A stretch of 46,878 bases of DNA from Lentimicrobiaceae bacterium (lineage in GTDB: Bacteria; Bacteroidota; Bacteroidia; Bacteroidales; F082), in assembly GCA_015061335.1 (NCBI GenBank), contig SUWT01000010.1:1-46878 (forward strand), read 5' to 3'. The stretch's first letter is position 1, and each line of letters opens with the position of its first letter. The position numbers and the translations under genes are program-made. Under the pieces are notes generated by a model that saw nothing but the letters and a program-made list of their open reading frames with translations, did no database searches and was not told where the DNA came from. Below, one piece after another: positions 7,230 to 15,185 of the stretch.

Positions 7230-7976
7230 ATGATTAATATTACAATAGCAGGAGATCTCGGCAGTGGCAAGAGTACGGTTGCGAATCACCTGATAAACAA
7301 TATAGGATATAGAATAGAATCTGCCGGTCTGATATTTAGAAGATTAGCCGAACAACATGGAATGACGGCTAAGGAATTCAATCAATTCATTGAGAGCAAT
7401 CCTAAGTACGATAATATGGTTGACGATACCATAAAGGAAATGGGTGAAAAAGAAGAAAACATCATCTTCGATTCGCGTCTGGCATGGTTTTTCGTTCCAA
7501 AGTCGTTCAAAATCTATATGTATGTCGATGTTGATACTGCTACAGAACGTATCTTTAATGATAAAGACAGAGTGAGCGAATCGTATTCCGATATAGCAAC
7601 AGCAAAAAAAGAAATTATAGAGAGACGACAAAGTGAGGTGTTGAGGTACAAAAACTTCTATAATGCAGATATAAATAATTATAAGAACTACGATTTTATC
7701 ATTGATACAAGTCATGCAACAAAAGATGAAGTTAATGATTTGGTTTTAAGTAGTTTCAGAGCTTTTGAACAAGGCGAAGCGTATAACAGGGTATGGCTTT
7801 CTCCAAAGAATCTCGACCTGAGTAAAAATGCTTGTAATGAGGAAGACATCAATACAGAAGATATTGAAATCGTCAAGAGAGACGGGAAATTCCATGTTTT
7901 CAAAGGACATGCTCAAGTCAGAAAAGCCCTTGAAGAAGGGAAGAGCCTGGTGGCGATAAAAGCGATATTCGAGTAG
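7230..7976 (+). CDS. Archaeal-type cytidylate kinase-like P-loop protein with extra C-terminal domain
   Basis: Residues 1-180 match the Cytidylate_kin2 (archaeal CMP kinase-like) family: P-loop GDLGSGKST near residue 8, SAGLIFRRLAEQHGM, the FDSRLAWFF block, and the lid region ERRQSEVLRYKNFYNADINN. Such enzymes transfer phosphate from ATP to CMP/dCMP. The remaining 65 residues are not part of that family. Their pattern IVKRDGKFHVFKGHAQVRKA resembles the G-H-x-R core of ParB/sulfiredoxin-like domains, but this is inference. Bacteroidetes normally carry a bacterial-type Cmk elsewhere, so this is probably a second, specialised kinase or nucleotide sensor. Two small membrane proteins lie immediately upstream in the same orientation. 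Confidence 0.8.
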   Translation: MINITIAGDLGSGKSTVANHLINNIGYRIESAGLIFRRLAEQHGMTAKEFNQFIESNPKYDNMVDDTIKEMGEKEENIIFDSRLAWFFVPKSFKIYMYVDVDTATERIFNDKDRVSESYSDIATAKKEIIERRQSEVLRYKNFYNADINNYKNYDFIIDTSHATKDEVNDLVLSSFRAFEQGEAYNRVWLSPKNLDLSKNACNEEDINTEDIEIVKRDGKFHVFKGHAQVRKALEEGKSLVAIKAIFE

Positions 7977-7978
7977 AG

Positions 7979-8005
7979 CTTAACAACTACCAACTCCTAA
8001 CTCTA
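7979..8005. repeat. Heptanucleotide array at the 3' end of the M23 gene
   Basis: Read on the minus strand, units GAGTTAG, GAGTTGG and TAGTTGT end in the stop TAA. They encode the last residues (ELGVGSC) of the peptidase-like protein. Confidence 0.5.
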
Positions 8006-9215
8006 TATATTTCTTCATCACCTCTTCAAATGCTGCTTTGTTTTCGCTGCTGACAGGTTCTACTGACGGGGATTCAAATGTTAATGGATTTATGTATTTT
8101 CCATTTTTGTTTAATCTGAAATCCAAATGTGGACCTGTTGACATGCCGGTGCTTCCAACATAACCGATTACTTGTCCTTGTTTGACTTTACTGCCTTTTT
8201 GTATTCCTTTGGCGAAGCCGTTAAGGTGCATGTATGTCGTTGTATATGTGCTGTTATGTTTTATCTTAAGATAATTGCCGCCGCCTTTCTTGTCCCAGCC
8301 TTTTTCTATGACGGTGCCATCGCCTATGGTGACGACCGGCGTTCCTGTTGGAGCAGCATAATCGACTCCGTAATGCGGACGTACGACTTTTGTCACAGGA
8401 TGTTTTCTCGCATTAGAAAAGTGTGAACTTATCCTGCGATAATTTAAAGGAGCTTTTAGAAATGCTTTTCGTAGATTATTACCTTCTTCATCAAAATATT
8501 CACCTCTACCGTTCTGCTCAAAATAATATGCATAATGAGGAGAACCAGCATTGTTTAAGTAACAGGCAAGAATTTTTCCCATACCTATACATTCTTCATT
8601 TACATATCTGTTTTCATAAACCACTTTGAAAGTGTCGCCTTGTTGTATTCCAAAGAAATCAACTGTCCATGCGTAAATATCAGATAAGCCCATCGTTATA
8701 TTTGGCTCTCCTCCTGCAGCTTGCATGGCATTCCATAAAGAAGTCTCAATAATACCTTCAATGTATTCTGTTCTGGTCTCGACATCCTTATGCCCAATCC
8801 ATGCCGTGAGAGAGTCGGTAAGACTAAAAACGGCGTAGTCTATCTTGTTGATCTCATATATCCAGAAAACAGGCGTGGGAATACTATCGCGGGAAATTAA
8901 AAAGGTATGCTTCTGTCCAGGTTTTATCTTTCTTATGTCGAAAATATTACGATGATTCTTTTCAATATGAGTAATGGTGTTATAATCGATGTTCTCTTTT
9001 TGCATTATGTTTGAAAGAAACTGGTTCTTTCTGATGGTATCGACTTTTATGTCAAAAGAATCAATGCATATTCCGTAAAGATATTCCGGTTCTTTTGCTT
9101 TCTTTCTTTCGTTTTTGGTACTATTGTCGCTTGAATTTCCACAAGAAGTGATAATTAAGCCTAGAGCTATGAGCAGTGAGCAACGGATAATTTTATATAT
9201 ATAGCGTAATTTCAT
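7980..9215 (-). CDS. M23-family peptidoglycan metallopeptidase-like lipoprotein
   Basis: Exported LytM/M23 protein of 411 residues, expected to cut or sense peptidoglycan peptides at the cell envelope. The chosen start (MKLRYIYKIIRCSLLIALGLIITSC) gives a lipoprotein signal peptide with lipobox Cys25, and a -7 box TAAATTTG lies 33 bases upstream; an earlier in-frame ATG would precede that promoter. Residues about 45-200 resemble the N-terminal domains of OapA/Csd3-like M23 proteins. The catalytic domain shows His281 and Asp285 in PHYGVDYAAP, but the usual HxH motif reads His363-Leu-Asp365, so the third zinc ligand is Asp instead of His. The C-terminal residues are encoded by a repeat array. 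Activity is therefore uncertain, though the fold is clear. Confidence 0.9.
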   Translation of the reverse strand: MKLRYIYKIIRCSLLIALGLIITSCGNSSDNSTKNERKKAKEPEYLYGICIDSFDIKVDTIRKNQFLSNIMQKENIDYNTITHIEKNHRNIFDIRKIKPGQKHTFLISRDSIPTPVFWIYEINKIDYAVFSLTDSLTAWIGHKDVETRTEYIEGIIETSLWNAMQAAGGEPNITMGLSDIYAWTVDFFGIQQGDTFKVVYENRYVNEECIGMGKILACYLNNAGSPHYAYYFEQNGRGEYFDEEGNNLRKAFLKAPLNYRRISSHFSNARKHPVTKVVRPHYGVDYAAPTGTPVVTIGDGTVIEKGWDKKGGGNYLKIKHNSTYTTTYMHLNGFAKGIQKGSKVKQGQVIGYVGSTGMSTGPHLDFRLNKNGKYINPLTFESPSVEPVSSENKAAFEEVMKKYIELGVGSC

Positions 9216-9247
9216 GTTGAAATTTTTGTCTTGATTTTTACAAACCG

Positions 9248-9255
9248 CAAATTTA
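9248..9255 (-). promoter_or_regulatory. -7 box TAAATTTG for the M23 lipoprotein gene
   Basis: Exact TAnnTTTG match on the minus strand, 33 bases before the chosen ATG at 9215. Confidence 0.6.
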
Positions 9256-9312
9256 AAAAATAATGTCAATAGCAAGTAGGGGTGTAAATATATTTTTATC
9301 TTTCATTTTTTT

Positions 9313-9358
9313 AGACGTGTCAATGTGTATGATTGCAAGTTACATTGACGCGTCTCTA
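9313..9358. repeat. Inverted-repeat element, TAGAGACGCGTC family, copy 4
   Basis: The arms AGACGTGTCAATGT (9313-9326) and ACATTGACGCGTCT (9342-9355) pair with one G-T mismatch. The left arm is nearly identical to the left arm of the in-gene copy at 1801. It lies just beyond the iorAB terminator. Confidence 0.75.
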
Positions 9359-9366
9359 CAAAAAAA

Positions 9367-9390
9367 GACGGAATCAATTCTGATCCCGTC
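9367..9390 (-). terminator. Rho-independent terminator of iorAB
   Basis: On the minus strand a 10-bp stem (GACGGGATCA / TGATTCCGTC, one mismatch) with a 4-base loop is followed by a run of T, 29 bases after the iorB stop. Confidence 0.8.
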
Positions 9391-9418
9391 TTTTGTATTA
9401 TAAATCGGTATTTATACC

Positions 9419-9994
9419 TTATTTATTAAGAGCTTGTTTATAACCGGCTTCAACGGCTTTGAGGTTGAGGTTAACAACTTCTTCGCCTTTTCTGCCGAAT
9501 TGTTCGCGGATACTGTTTTCTATAGTTTCCATCTCGAAGCCAAGGAAAGGAACTGCTGCTCCGAAAATAACCATATTGGCTGCGCGTACGTTGCCACATT
9601 CTTTTGCAAGATTGTCGGCATCGATGACGATAGCATTATGTTTTTTCAACTCAGCATAAACATCTTCTACTTCAGGATAGTTGTCTATATTAATAAAAGG
9701 TGCACTCGCTGTGATGATGACACCGTCTTTTGCAAGCATAGGCAAATAACGTAATGCTTCCATTGGTTCTACTGATATGATAAGATCAGCTTTGCCTTCT
9801 GGAATTAAGTCTGATGATATTTCATCTGATGAGAGACGAAGGTGTGATTGAACGTCACCACCTCTTTGGCTCATGCCATGAACCTCAGCTTGTTTAAGGT
9901 ACATGTTTTTTTCGACAGCAGCTATACCTATACATGATGCGATGCTAAGGATACCCTGACCGCCGACACCGGCTAATATAATATCTTTCTTCAT
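9419..9994 (-). CDS. iorB: Indolepyruvate:ferredoxin oxidoreductase, beta subunit
   Basis: This 191-residue subunit corresponds to the gamma domain of 2-oxoacid:ferredoxin oxidoreductases. With IorA it oxidatively decarboxylates aryl pyruvates from Trp, Phe and Tyr to aryl-acetyl-CoA, passing electrons to ferredoxin, and may run in reverse. The N-terminus AGVGGQGILSIASCIG is the family signature, followed by EVHGMSQRGGDVQSHLR. It lies 21 bases after iorA in the same orientation and is followed by a clear terminator, so the two form an operon. Confidence 0.95.
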   Translation of the reverse strand: MKKDIILAGVGGQGILSIASCIGIAAVEKNMYLKQAEVHGMSQRGGDVQSHLRLSSDEISSDLIPEGKADLIISVEPMEALRYLPMLAKDGVIITASAPFINIDNYPEVEDVYAELKKHNAIVIDADNLAKECGNVRAANMVIFGAAVPFLGFEMETIENSIREQFGRKGEEVVNLNLKAVEAGYKQALNK

Positions 9995-10015
9995 GATTGT
10001 CTTGTTTTTACGTTA

Positions 10016-11620
10016 TTAGTTTGCTGATTTCTTTGCACGCATCTTTCTACTTAATGTTTGAATACATTCACGACGTGGAATGATGACAGAGACGCCATTA
10101 TATGCCAACTCTTCTTTAATGACTTGTACATTGATTTCGTGTTGGTTTGGCAGAGGCTTGATGACTCTTACGTGGTCTGGGTCAACACCTAAACCTTTAC
10201 AGATGCTTTCCAAACGACCTTCTGCAGATGACTTCTGACCGCCTGTCATACCTGTTGTTGAGTTATCGAGAATCATGACGACGATATTGTTATTGTTGTT
10301 AACAGCATCGAGGAGACCTGTCATGCCAGAGTGTGTGAATGTTGAGTCACCGATACAAGCAACGGCTGGGTATATACCTGCTTCTGAGGCACCGATAGCC
10401 ATTGTGATACTTGCACCCATATCGACAGTACTGTTGATAGAGTTGAGTGGTGGTGTCGCGCTGAGTGTGTAGCAGCCTATGTCGCCAAAAACTTTGCCAG
10501 GACCGAATTCTGCCATAGCTTCGTTGAGAGCTCTGAAAGAATCCCAGTGAGGACATCCGTCGCATAATTTTGGAGGACGAGCCTTGACCAATTCCGGTAT
10601 AGGAGCACCAACTTCAAATGGTCTGCCAACAGCTTTAGCTGCTATGTTAGGATTGAGTTCACCGTCACGTGGCAATGTTCCGTCCAAACGTCCGTGTATT
10701 GGCTTGCCTGTAGCCAAAAGACCTTTTAATAATTCTTCAACTATTGGATAACCTTCTTCCATGACTAAGATTTCATCACATTCGTTATAAATCTTTTGAA
10801 TCATGGCGATAGGAAGTGGATATTGGCTTATCTTGAGAACAGGATAAGGTATTGTTTCATTGTTGTAGTTTTCTTTCAAATAGTTGTAAGCCAAACCGCA
10901 AGCTATGATACCTAATTTCTTGTCAGTTCCTTCGAAGTATTTGTTGAAACCGCTCTCGTTGCTGTCTTGTTCCATGACAGCTTGCTTTTCGAGAAGTTGT
11001 TTATATTGTCTTCTGGCTATTGCTGGAAGAAGAACGAACTGACGTAAGTTTGAAGGAAGAGCTAAGTCGTTTTGTTCACGTTTGTCAGTACAAACAACGC
11101 CTGCACGAGAGTGAGCCAAACGTGTAGTGACACGCAACATGACCGGTGTTCCGATTTTCTCTGAGAGGTCGAAAGCATAACGTGCCATATCGTAAGCCTC
11201 TTGTTGATTTGATGGCTCAAGAAGAGGAATGAGAGCGAACTTGGCGTATGTACGTGAGTCTTGCTCATTTTGTGATGAGTGCATTGATGGGTCATCAGCG
11301 GCAAGAACTACCATACCACCATTAACACCTGTCACGGCTGAGTTGATAAATGGGTCCGCAGCAACATTGACACCAACGTGCTTCATACATACAAGCGCGC
11401 GCTTGCCTGCGTATGACATACCGATAGCGCTTTCCATAGCGGTCTTTTCGTTAGCCGACCATAAAGCACGAATGCCTAATTCTTTAGCTTCTTTTGAGCC
11501 TTGGATGAATTCCATGATCTCTGTTGATGGTGTACCAGGATATGCATATACTCCAGATAAACCAGCATCAATAGCGCCTTGAGCAATGGCTTCATCTCCA
11601 AGTAATAAGATTTTCTTCAT
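10016..11620 (-). CDS. iorA: Indolepyruvate:ferredoxin oxidoreductase, alpha subunit
   Basis: Catalytic subunit holding thiamine diphosphate. The N-terminal half carries the pyrimidine-binding domain (GVYAYPGTPSTEIMEF near residue 25); the C-terminal half carries the diphosphate-binding signature GDSTFTHSGMTG, then DNSTTGMTGGQ, preceded by CDGCPHWDSF. The protein has 534 residues and stops before any CxxCxxCxxxC cluster, so the C-terminal ferredoxin-like domain of the archaeal enzyme (over 600 residues) is absent, as is usual in Bacteroidetes. It is first in the iorA-iorB operon, with a -7 box 42 bases upstream. Its role is probably aromatic amino-acid fermentation or synthesis. Confidence 0.95.
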   Translation of the reverse strand: MKKILLLGDEAIAQGAIDAGLSGVYAYPGTPSTEIMEFIQGSKEAKELGIRALWSANEKTAMESAIGMSYAGKRALVCMKHVGVNVAADPFINSAVTGVNGGMVVLAADDPSMHSSQNEQDSRTYAKFALIPLLEPSNQQEAYDMARYAFDLSEKIGTPVMLRVTTRLAHSRAGVVCTDKREQNDLALPSNLRQFVLLPAIARRQYKQLLEKQAVMEQDSNESGFNKYFEGTDKKLGIIACGLAYNYLKENYNNETIPYPVLKISQYPLPIAMIQKIYNECDEILVMEEGYPIVEELLKGLLATGKPIHGRLDGTLPRDGELNPNIAAKAVGRPFEVGAPIPELVKARPPKLCDGCPHWDSFRALNEAMAEFGPGKVFGDIGCYTLSATPPLNSINSTVDMGASITMAIGASEAGIYPAVACIGDSTFTHSGMTGLLDAVNNNNNIVVMILDNSTTGMTGGQKSSAEGRLESICKGLGVDPDHVRVIKPLPNQHEINVQVIKEELAYNGVSVIIPRRECIQTLSRKMRAKKSAN

Positions 11621-11661
11621 TATTATTTGATTTTATTGTTAAATTACATAATATACGTCTG

Positions 11662-11669
11662 CAAATTTA
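11662..11669 (-). promoter_or_regulatory. -7 box TAAATTTG for iorAB
   Basis: Exact TAnnTTTG match followed by GC on the minus strand, 42 bases upstream of the iorA ATG. Confidence 0.65.
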
Positions 11670-11802
11670 ACAAAATCTTTTGTTTCTACAATGATTATTT
11701 GAAAAAAGAATTAAAAAAACGAAATATGAACCAAAAAGAATATATAATCATTTGTTTTTTATAAAAAAAAACTTTTTTGTCTCCTATTTAGACCTTTTTT
11801 AT

Positions 11803-11810
11803 TACCTTTG
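11803..11810 (+). promoter_or_regulatory. -7 box TACCTTTG for the OlsF-like gene
   Basis: Exact TAnnTTTG match followed by GC. It lies 23 bases before the ATG at 11833 and excludes the longer in-frame start at 11752. Confidence 0.65.
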
Positions 11811-11832
11811 CAGTTTCTATAAAAACAAGAAG

Positions 11833-13614
11833 ATGAAGAAAATTGTACATAAAGCAGATCTTATTAAGGTTGCTGGAAAAGATAATTTTTTTATAAGAGC
11901 TATAGCTTCTGTGGCAATGGGAGTGTTAGGCTTCAATAAAATCAATAGTTTATATTCACCTTCGGCAGATCTTAAGAATCAAGCATTCACAGAGCACATG
12001 CTCAATATGTACAACATCACTTACGATAATCATTCTTCCGAATTGAATTCAATACCTAAAGAAGGTGGTTTTATCGTTGTCAGTAATCATCCGTTTGGTG
12101 CTATAGAAGGTATTGTTCTGTATGATGCAATATCAAAAGTTCGCCCTGATTTTAAAGTTATGGCTAACTTCATTCTTTCATATATCCCAAATTTGAGGGA
12201 TGTCTTTATTCCTGTGAATCCGTTTACGAATAATCCGGAATGGGGTAGCAGCGTGGGTGGTATTAAAACTGCCATGGAACATCTCTCGCAAAACAAAGGA
12301 CTCGGTATATTCCCGGCAGGGGAGGTGTCAAGATACAACGGACATGATTATCCCGAGGATATAGAATGGTCTGTTACAATAGCTAAATTGGTGAGAAAGA
12401 CAGGACTGCCAGTGATACCGGTGTTTTTCGACGGTAAGAACTCTAAGAAATTTTATCGTCGCGCTAAAATAAATTCAATGCTGGGAACAGCCCGCCTCCC
12501 GAAAGAACTGCTAAATAAACGTAATAAACATATCGTCATGAAAATAGGTAAGCCTATTAATCCAAGCGAACTGGACTCATTCGACGATTATAAAGAACTG
12601 GCAGCTTACCTAAGAGCACGTTCTTACGCCTTAGAAGCTAATATACAAACCGAAAAAGTTGAGTATAACAACTCAAAACAAGAGCCACTCCCTCCTCCTT
12701 TAAAGTCGTTCTTGATGGTTAACGAATTAAATAGAATTCGTAAGAAATCCTTGCTGTTTACCTGCGCTCAGTATGAATGCTACTTCGCCGACTATAACGA
12801 TATACCTAAAATAATGTATGAATTGGGCCGCCGACGCGAAGAGGCTTTCCGTGCCGTCGGTGAAGGCAGCGGCAAAAAACTTGATACCGATAAATATGAT
12901 ACATACTACAAACATCTGTTACTTTGGGATAAAGAGGAAAATAGACTGGCAGGAGGCTATCGACTCGGAATAGGTGACGATATTGTAAGTAAATATGGAA
13001 TAGATGGATTCTATGTGTCTTCTCTCTTCAAATTTGATGAGAAATTCGAAAATGTCTTCCGCGATACTATCGAACTGGGACGATCTTTCGTTACTGTTGA
13101 CTACCAAAAAGATATACTGCCTCTCATGCTCTTGCTTAAAGGTTTGATGATGGTGGCTTATAAATACAATAAAGTGAAATATTTTATAGGTCCGGTCAGT
13201 ATCAGTAATTGGTATCCTAAGTTTTATAAAAGCCTGATGGTACATTATATCTCCAATAAATTCTCATGTGACAACTCACTGATGGAAATGGTACGTCCTA
13301 GAACTCCTTTCGAACCTGATTCCCTTAAGACCGATGTCAATATACTTCTGGAAAATATAGATACAGTAGAGAAATTCGACAGGTATATGCTCAGACTCAG
13401 CAATGGCGATTATAGATTGCCCACATTGTTTAAAAAATACCTTAAACTGCAATCTAGTTTCCTGTGCTTTAACCTTGATCCTGATTTTAACGATACTCTA
13501 GACGGTCTCCTGCTGTTGGAACTTGATAATATTCCAGAATCTGAATTACTGATGCTAATGAAAGATAGTAATGAAGAGGAAAAATGTGCCCTAATGAAAA
13601 GATTCGGAAAATAA
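11833..13614 (+). CDS. olsF: Bifunctional aminolipid acyltransferase (OlsF/GlsF-like)
   Basis: A 593-residue fusion of two acyltransferases. The N-terminal half is a PlsC-like O-acyltransferase: SNHPFGAIEG (His86), FIPVNPF, and FPAGEVS in the substrate-binding position. The C-terminal half (from about residue 290) is a GNAT-type N-acyltransferase like OlsB: FTCAQYECYFADYNDIPKI, REEAFRAVGEGSGKKLDTDKYD, then WDKEENRLAGGYRLG. In OlsF proteins of Flavobacterium and Serratia, the C-terminal part N-acylates ornithine and the N-terminal part adds the second acyl chain; in Bacteroides separate GlsB and GlsA make glycine lipids. The head-group amino acid here cannot be read from sequence. The start at 11833 is chosen because of the promoter 23 bases upstream. 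Confidence 0.85.
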   Translation: MKKIVHKADLIKVAGKDNFFIRAIASVAMGVLGFNKINSLYSPSADLKNQAFTEHMLNMYNITYDNHSSELNSIPKEGGFIVVSNHPFGAIEGIVLYDAISKVRPDFKVMANFILSYIPNLRDVFIPVNPFTNNPEWGSSVGGIKTAMEHLSQNKGLGIFPAGEVSRYNGHDYPEDIEWSVTIAKLVRKTGLPVIPVFFDGKNSKKFYRRAKINSMLGTARLPKELLNKRNKHIVMKIGKPINPSELDSFDDYKELAAYLRARSYALEANIQTEKVEYNNSKQEPLPPPLKSFLMVNELNRIRKKSLLFTCAQYECYFADYNDIPKIMYELGRRREEAFRAVGEGSGKKLDTDKYDTYYKHLLLWDKEENRLAGGYRLGIGDDIVSKYGIDGFYVSSLFKFDEKFENVFRDTIELGRSFVTVDYQKDILPLMLLLKGLMMVAYKYNKVKYFIGPVSISNWYPKFYKSLMVHYISNKFSCDNSLMEMVRPRTPFEPDSLKTDVNILLENIDTVEKFDRYMLRLSNGDYRLPTLFKKYLKLQSSFLCFNLDPDFNDTLDGLLLLELDNIPESELLMLMKDSNEEEKCALMKRFGK

Positions 13615-13672
13615 ATTTTCCCCCTAAATCTTTTTTTTAATAATGTTGATGCTTTATGTGCAGCATTATGAC

Positions 13673-13680
13673 TATTTTTG
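13673..13680 (+). promoter_or_regulatory. -7 box TATTTTTG for the PspC-like gene
   Basis: TAnnTTTG match followed by CG, 41 bases upstream of the ATG at 13722. Confidence 0.5.
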
Positions 13681-13721
13681 CGTTATAATAGCAAAGATTA
13701 TCTGTTTAAAATAATATTACA

Positions 13722-14165
13722 ATGTACGAATATAAAAAACTTGAAAGAAATCCAATGAATAAGGTCATTGGTGGTGTCTGCTCCGGATTGGCAGAGTATT
13801 TTAACCTTGATGTAGCTCTTGTCAGGGTTCTTTTTGTAATAGCTCTACTATTTGCATCATTCGGCTTCTGGCTCTATGTTATCCTTTGGATAGTCATTCC
13901 TGAAAGAAAAATCTCTTTCGATTTCAATAATACCCAACAATCTGAAGATCAAAATCAACAGTATGAAGACCAAAGCTCTGATGTTACGGCAGAAGATAAT
14001 AAACAGAAAACAACAACCGTATTCGCAGGTGTGTTTGTTGTCTTAATAGGCGTGATATTCCTTATCAATAATTTTATTCCAATCTCTTGGGTGTGGAAAC
14101 TTTGGCCCTTGGTTTTGGTGTCAATCGGTGTGATTATGATTGTTAACGCTTCAAAAAAGAATTAA
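13722..14165 (+). CDS. PspC-domain membrane protein
   Basis: Envelope-stress type membrane protein. Residues 5-62 form a PspC domain (LERNPMNKVIGGVCSGLAEYF, then LVRVLFVIALLFASFGFWLYVILWIVIPE), a soluble helix followed by one long membrane segment. A Gln/Asp-rich linker (about 70-95) leads to a C-terminal pair of hydrophobic segments (VFAGVFVVLIGVIFLI and LWPLVLVSIGVIMIV) like those of LiaI/LiaF-type proteins. The next gene begins one base after the stop and repeats the same hydrophobic pattern, so the two probably act together in the inner membrane. No PspA or PspF homologue is seen here. Confidence 0.85.
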   Translation: MYEYKKLERNPMNKVIGGVCSGLAEYFNLDVALVRVLFVIALLFASFGFWLYVILWIVIPERKISFDFNNTQQSEDQNQQYEDQSSDVTAEDNKQKTTTVFAGVFVVLIGVIFLINNFIPISWVWKLWPLVLVSIGVIMIVNASKKN

Positions 14166-14166
14166 A

Positions 14167-15120
14167 ATGAGTAGAAATAAGGATAATAAAGGGGATGGAA
14201 ATCTTGTTACAGGTATTCTCTTCATCGCGATAGGTATCGTAGCTCTTTTAGTGTCGTTTTTCAACATCGAGATAATTTGGTCGGAAATAGTTAAATTCTG
14301 GCCCGTATTGTTGATAATAATAGGTGTCTCTATGATACCTTTTAATAGAGTAGTTAAATCTATATTGGTGATAATCATAATTTTACTGTCTTTTGCTTTT
14401 TATGGTTTTAATATAAATGATGATCATGAAGATGAAAGCGTAGAAAATATTTATTATGATAAAAACTTTGATACAGAAAGTATCGATGTTCAGGAATTTT
14501 CTGAAGGTTTTAATAATAATATAAATACTGCTTCAGTAGAAATTGAGTATGGCGCAGGAGAATTGAGGATGAATCCTCCTGTTAATGAACTTGTTAAAGC
14601 CACTAATGCTAGTAATGACATAAAACAAGCCTTTTCTGTGATCTACGAAGGTTCTCATGCCGATATTGATTTTAATGCCGAAGGCGAAAATATCAATGTT
14701 AACAAAACCGGTACCAGGAAATATACGTCTAACCATTTTAACATAGCTTTAAACGAGAATCCGATCTATGACTTTGATATTTCCTTAGGAGCCTGTGATC
14801 TCAATTTCGACCTTAGTCCTTATATGGTTTCAGATATTGATATCCAAGCTGGAGTCTGTGATATAGAACTAAAAATAGGTGATCGTAGTGCAATGACAAA
14901 TATCAATATTGAAAGTGGTGTCTCAAGTGTGATAATAGGCGTACCAGAGTCATCCGCTTGCAGAATAGAATGTGAACCTGTCTTGGTAAGTAGAGATTTT
15001 GATGGTTTTGAAAAGAAAGCGTCTAACATATACGAAACAAATAATTATCACACATCTACAAAGAAAATTGATATTAGCTTTTCAGGTGCTATTTCTGATG
15101 TTAAAATATATAGATATTAA
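14167..15120 (+). CDS. LiaF-like membrane protein with C-terminal beta-repeat domain
   Basis: A 317-residue protein with four hydrophobic segments in the first 85 residues (LVTGILFIAIGIVALLVSFF, FWPVLLIIIGVSMIPF, SILVIIIILLSFAFYGF), matching the LiaI-LiaF-like transmembrane region. From about residue 120 it has a beta-rich domain of the LiaF C-terminal/toast-rack type, with repeated phrases such as VEIEYGAGELRM, ISLGACDLNFDL, IQAGVCDIELKI and IESGVSSVIIGV. Start 14167 is one base after the PspC gene stop; an upstream in-frame ATG at 14140 would overlap that gene. It is coupled to the PspC-domain gene and probably has a role in sensing or buffering cell-envelope stress. Confidence 0.8.
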   Translation: MSRNKDNKGDGNLVTGILFIAIGIVALLVSFFNIEIIWSEIVKFWPVLLIIIGVSMIPFNRVVKSILVIIIILLSFAFYGFNINDDHEDESVENIYYDKNFDTESIDVQEFSEGFNNNINTASVEIEYGAGELRMNPPVNELVKATNASNDIKQAFSVIYEGSHADIDFNAEGENINVNKTGTRKYTSNHFNIALNENPIYDFDISLGACDLNFDLSPYMVSDIDIQAGVCDIELKIGDRSAMTNINIESGVSSVIIGVPESSACRIECEPVLVSRDFDGFEKKASNIYETNNYHTSTKKIDISFSGAISDVKIYRY

Positions 15121-15185
15121 AACTAATTCGATTTTCCTTTGTTGAAGATTAGTGAATTCATTATTTTTTTTTCAATTAGACTTCA

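Noticed and set aside
10016-11620. iorA truncated by loss of its ferredoxin domain
   Set aside because: The 534-residue form without the C-terminal cluster is, as I recall, usual in Bacteroidetes, so it is not a defect.
13620-13672. Possible terminator after the OlsF-like gene
   Set aside because: Only a weak ATGCT/AGCAT pairing with no T run after it.
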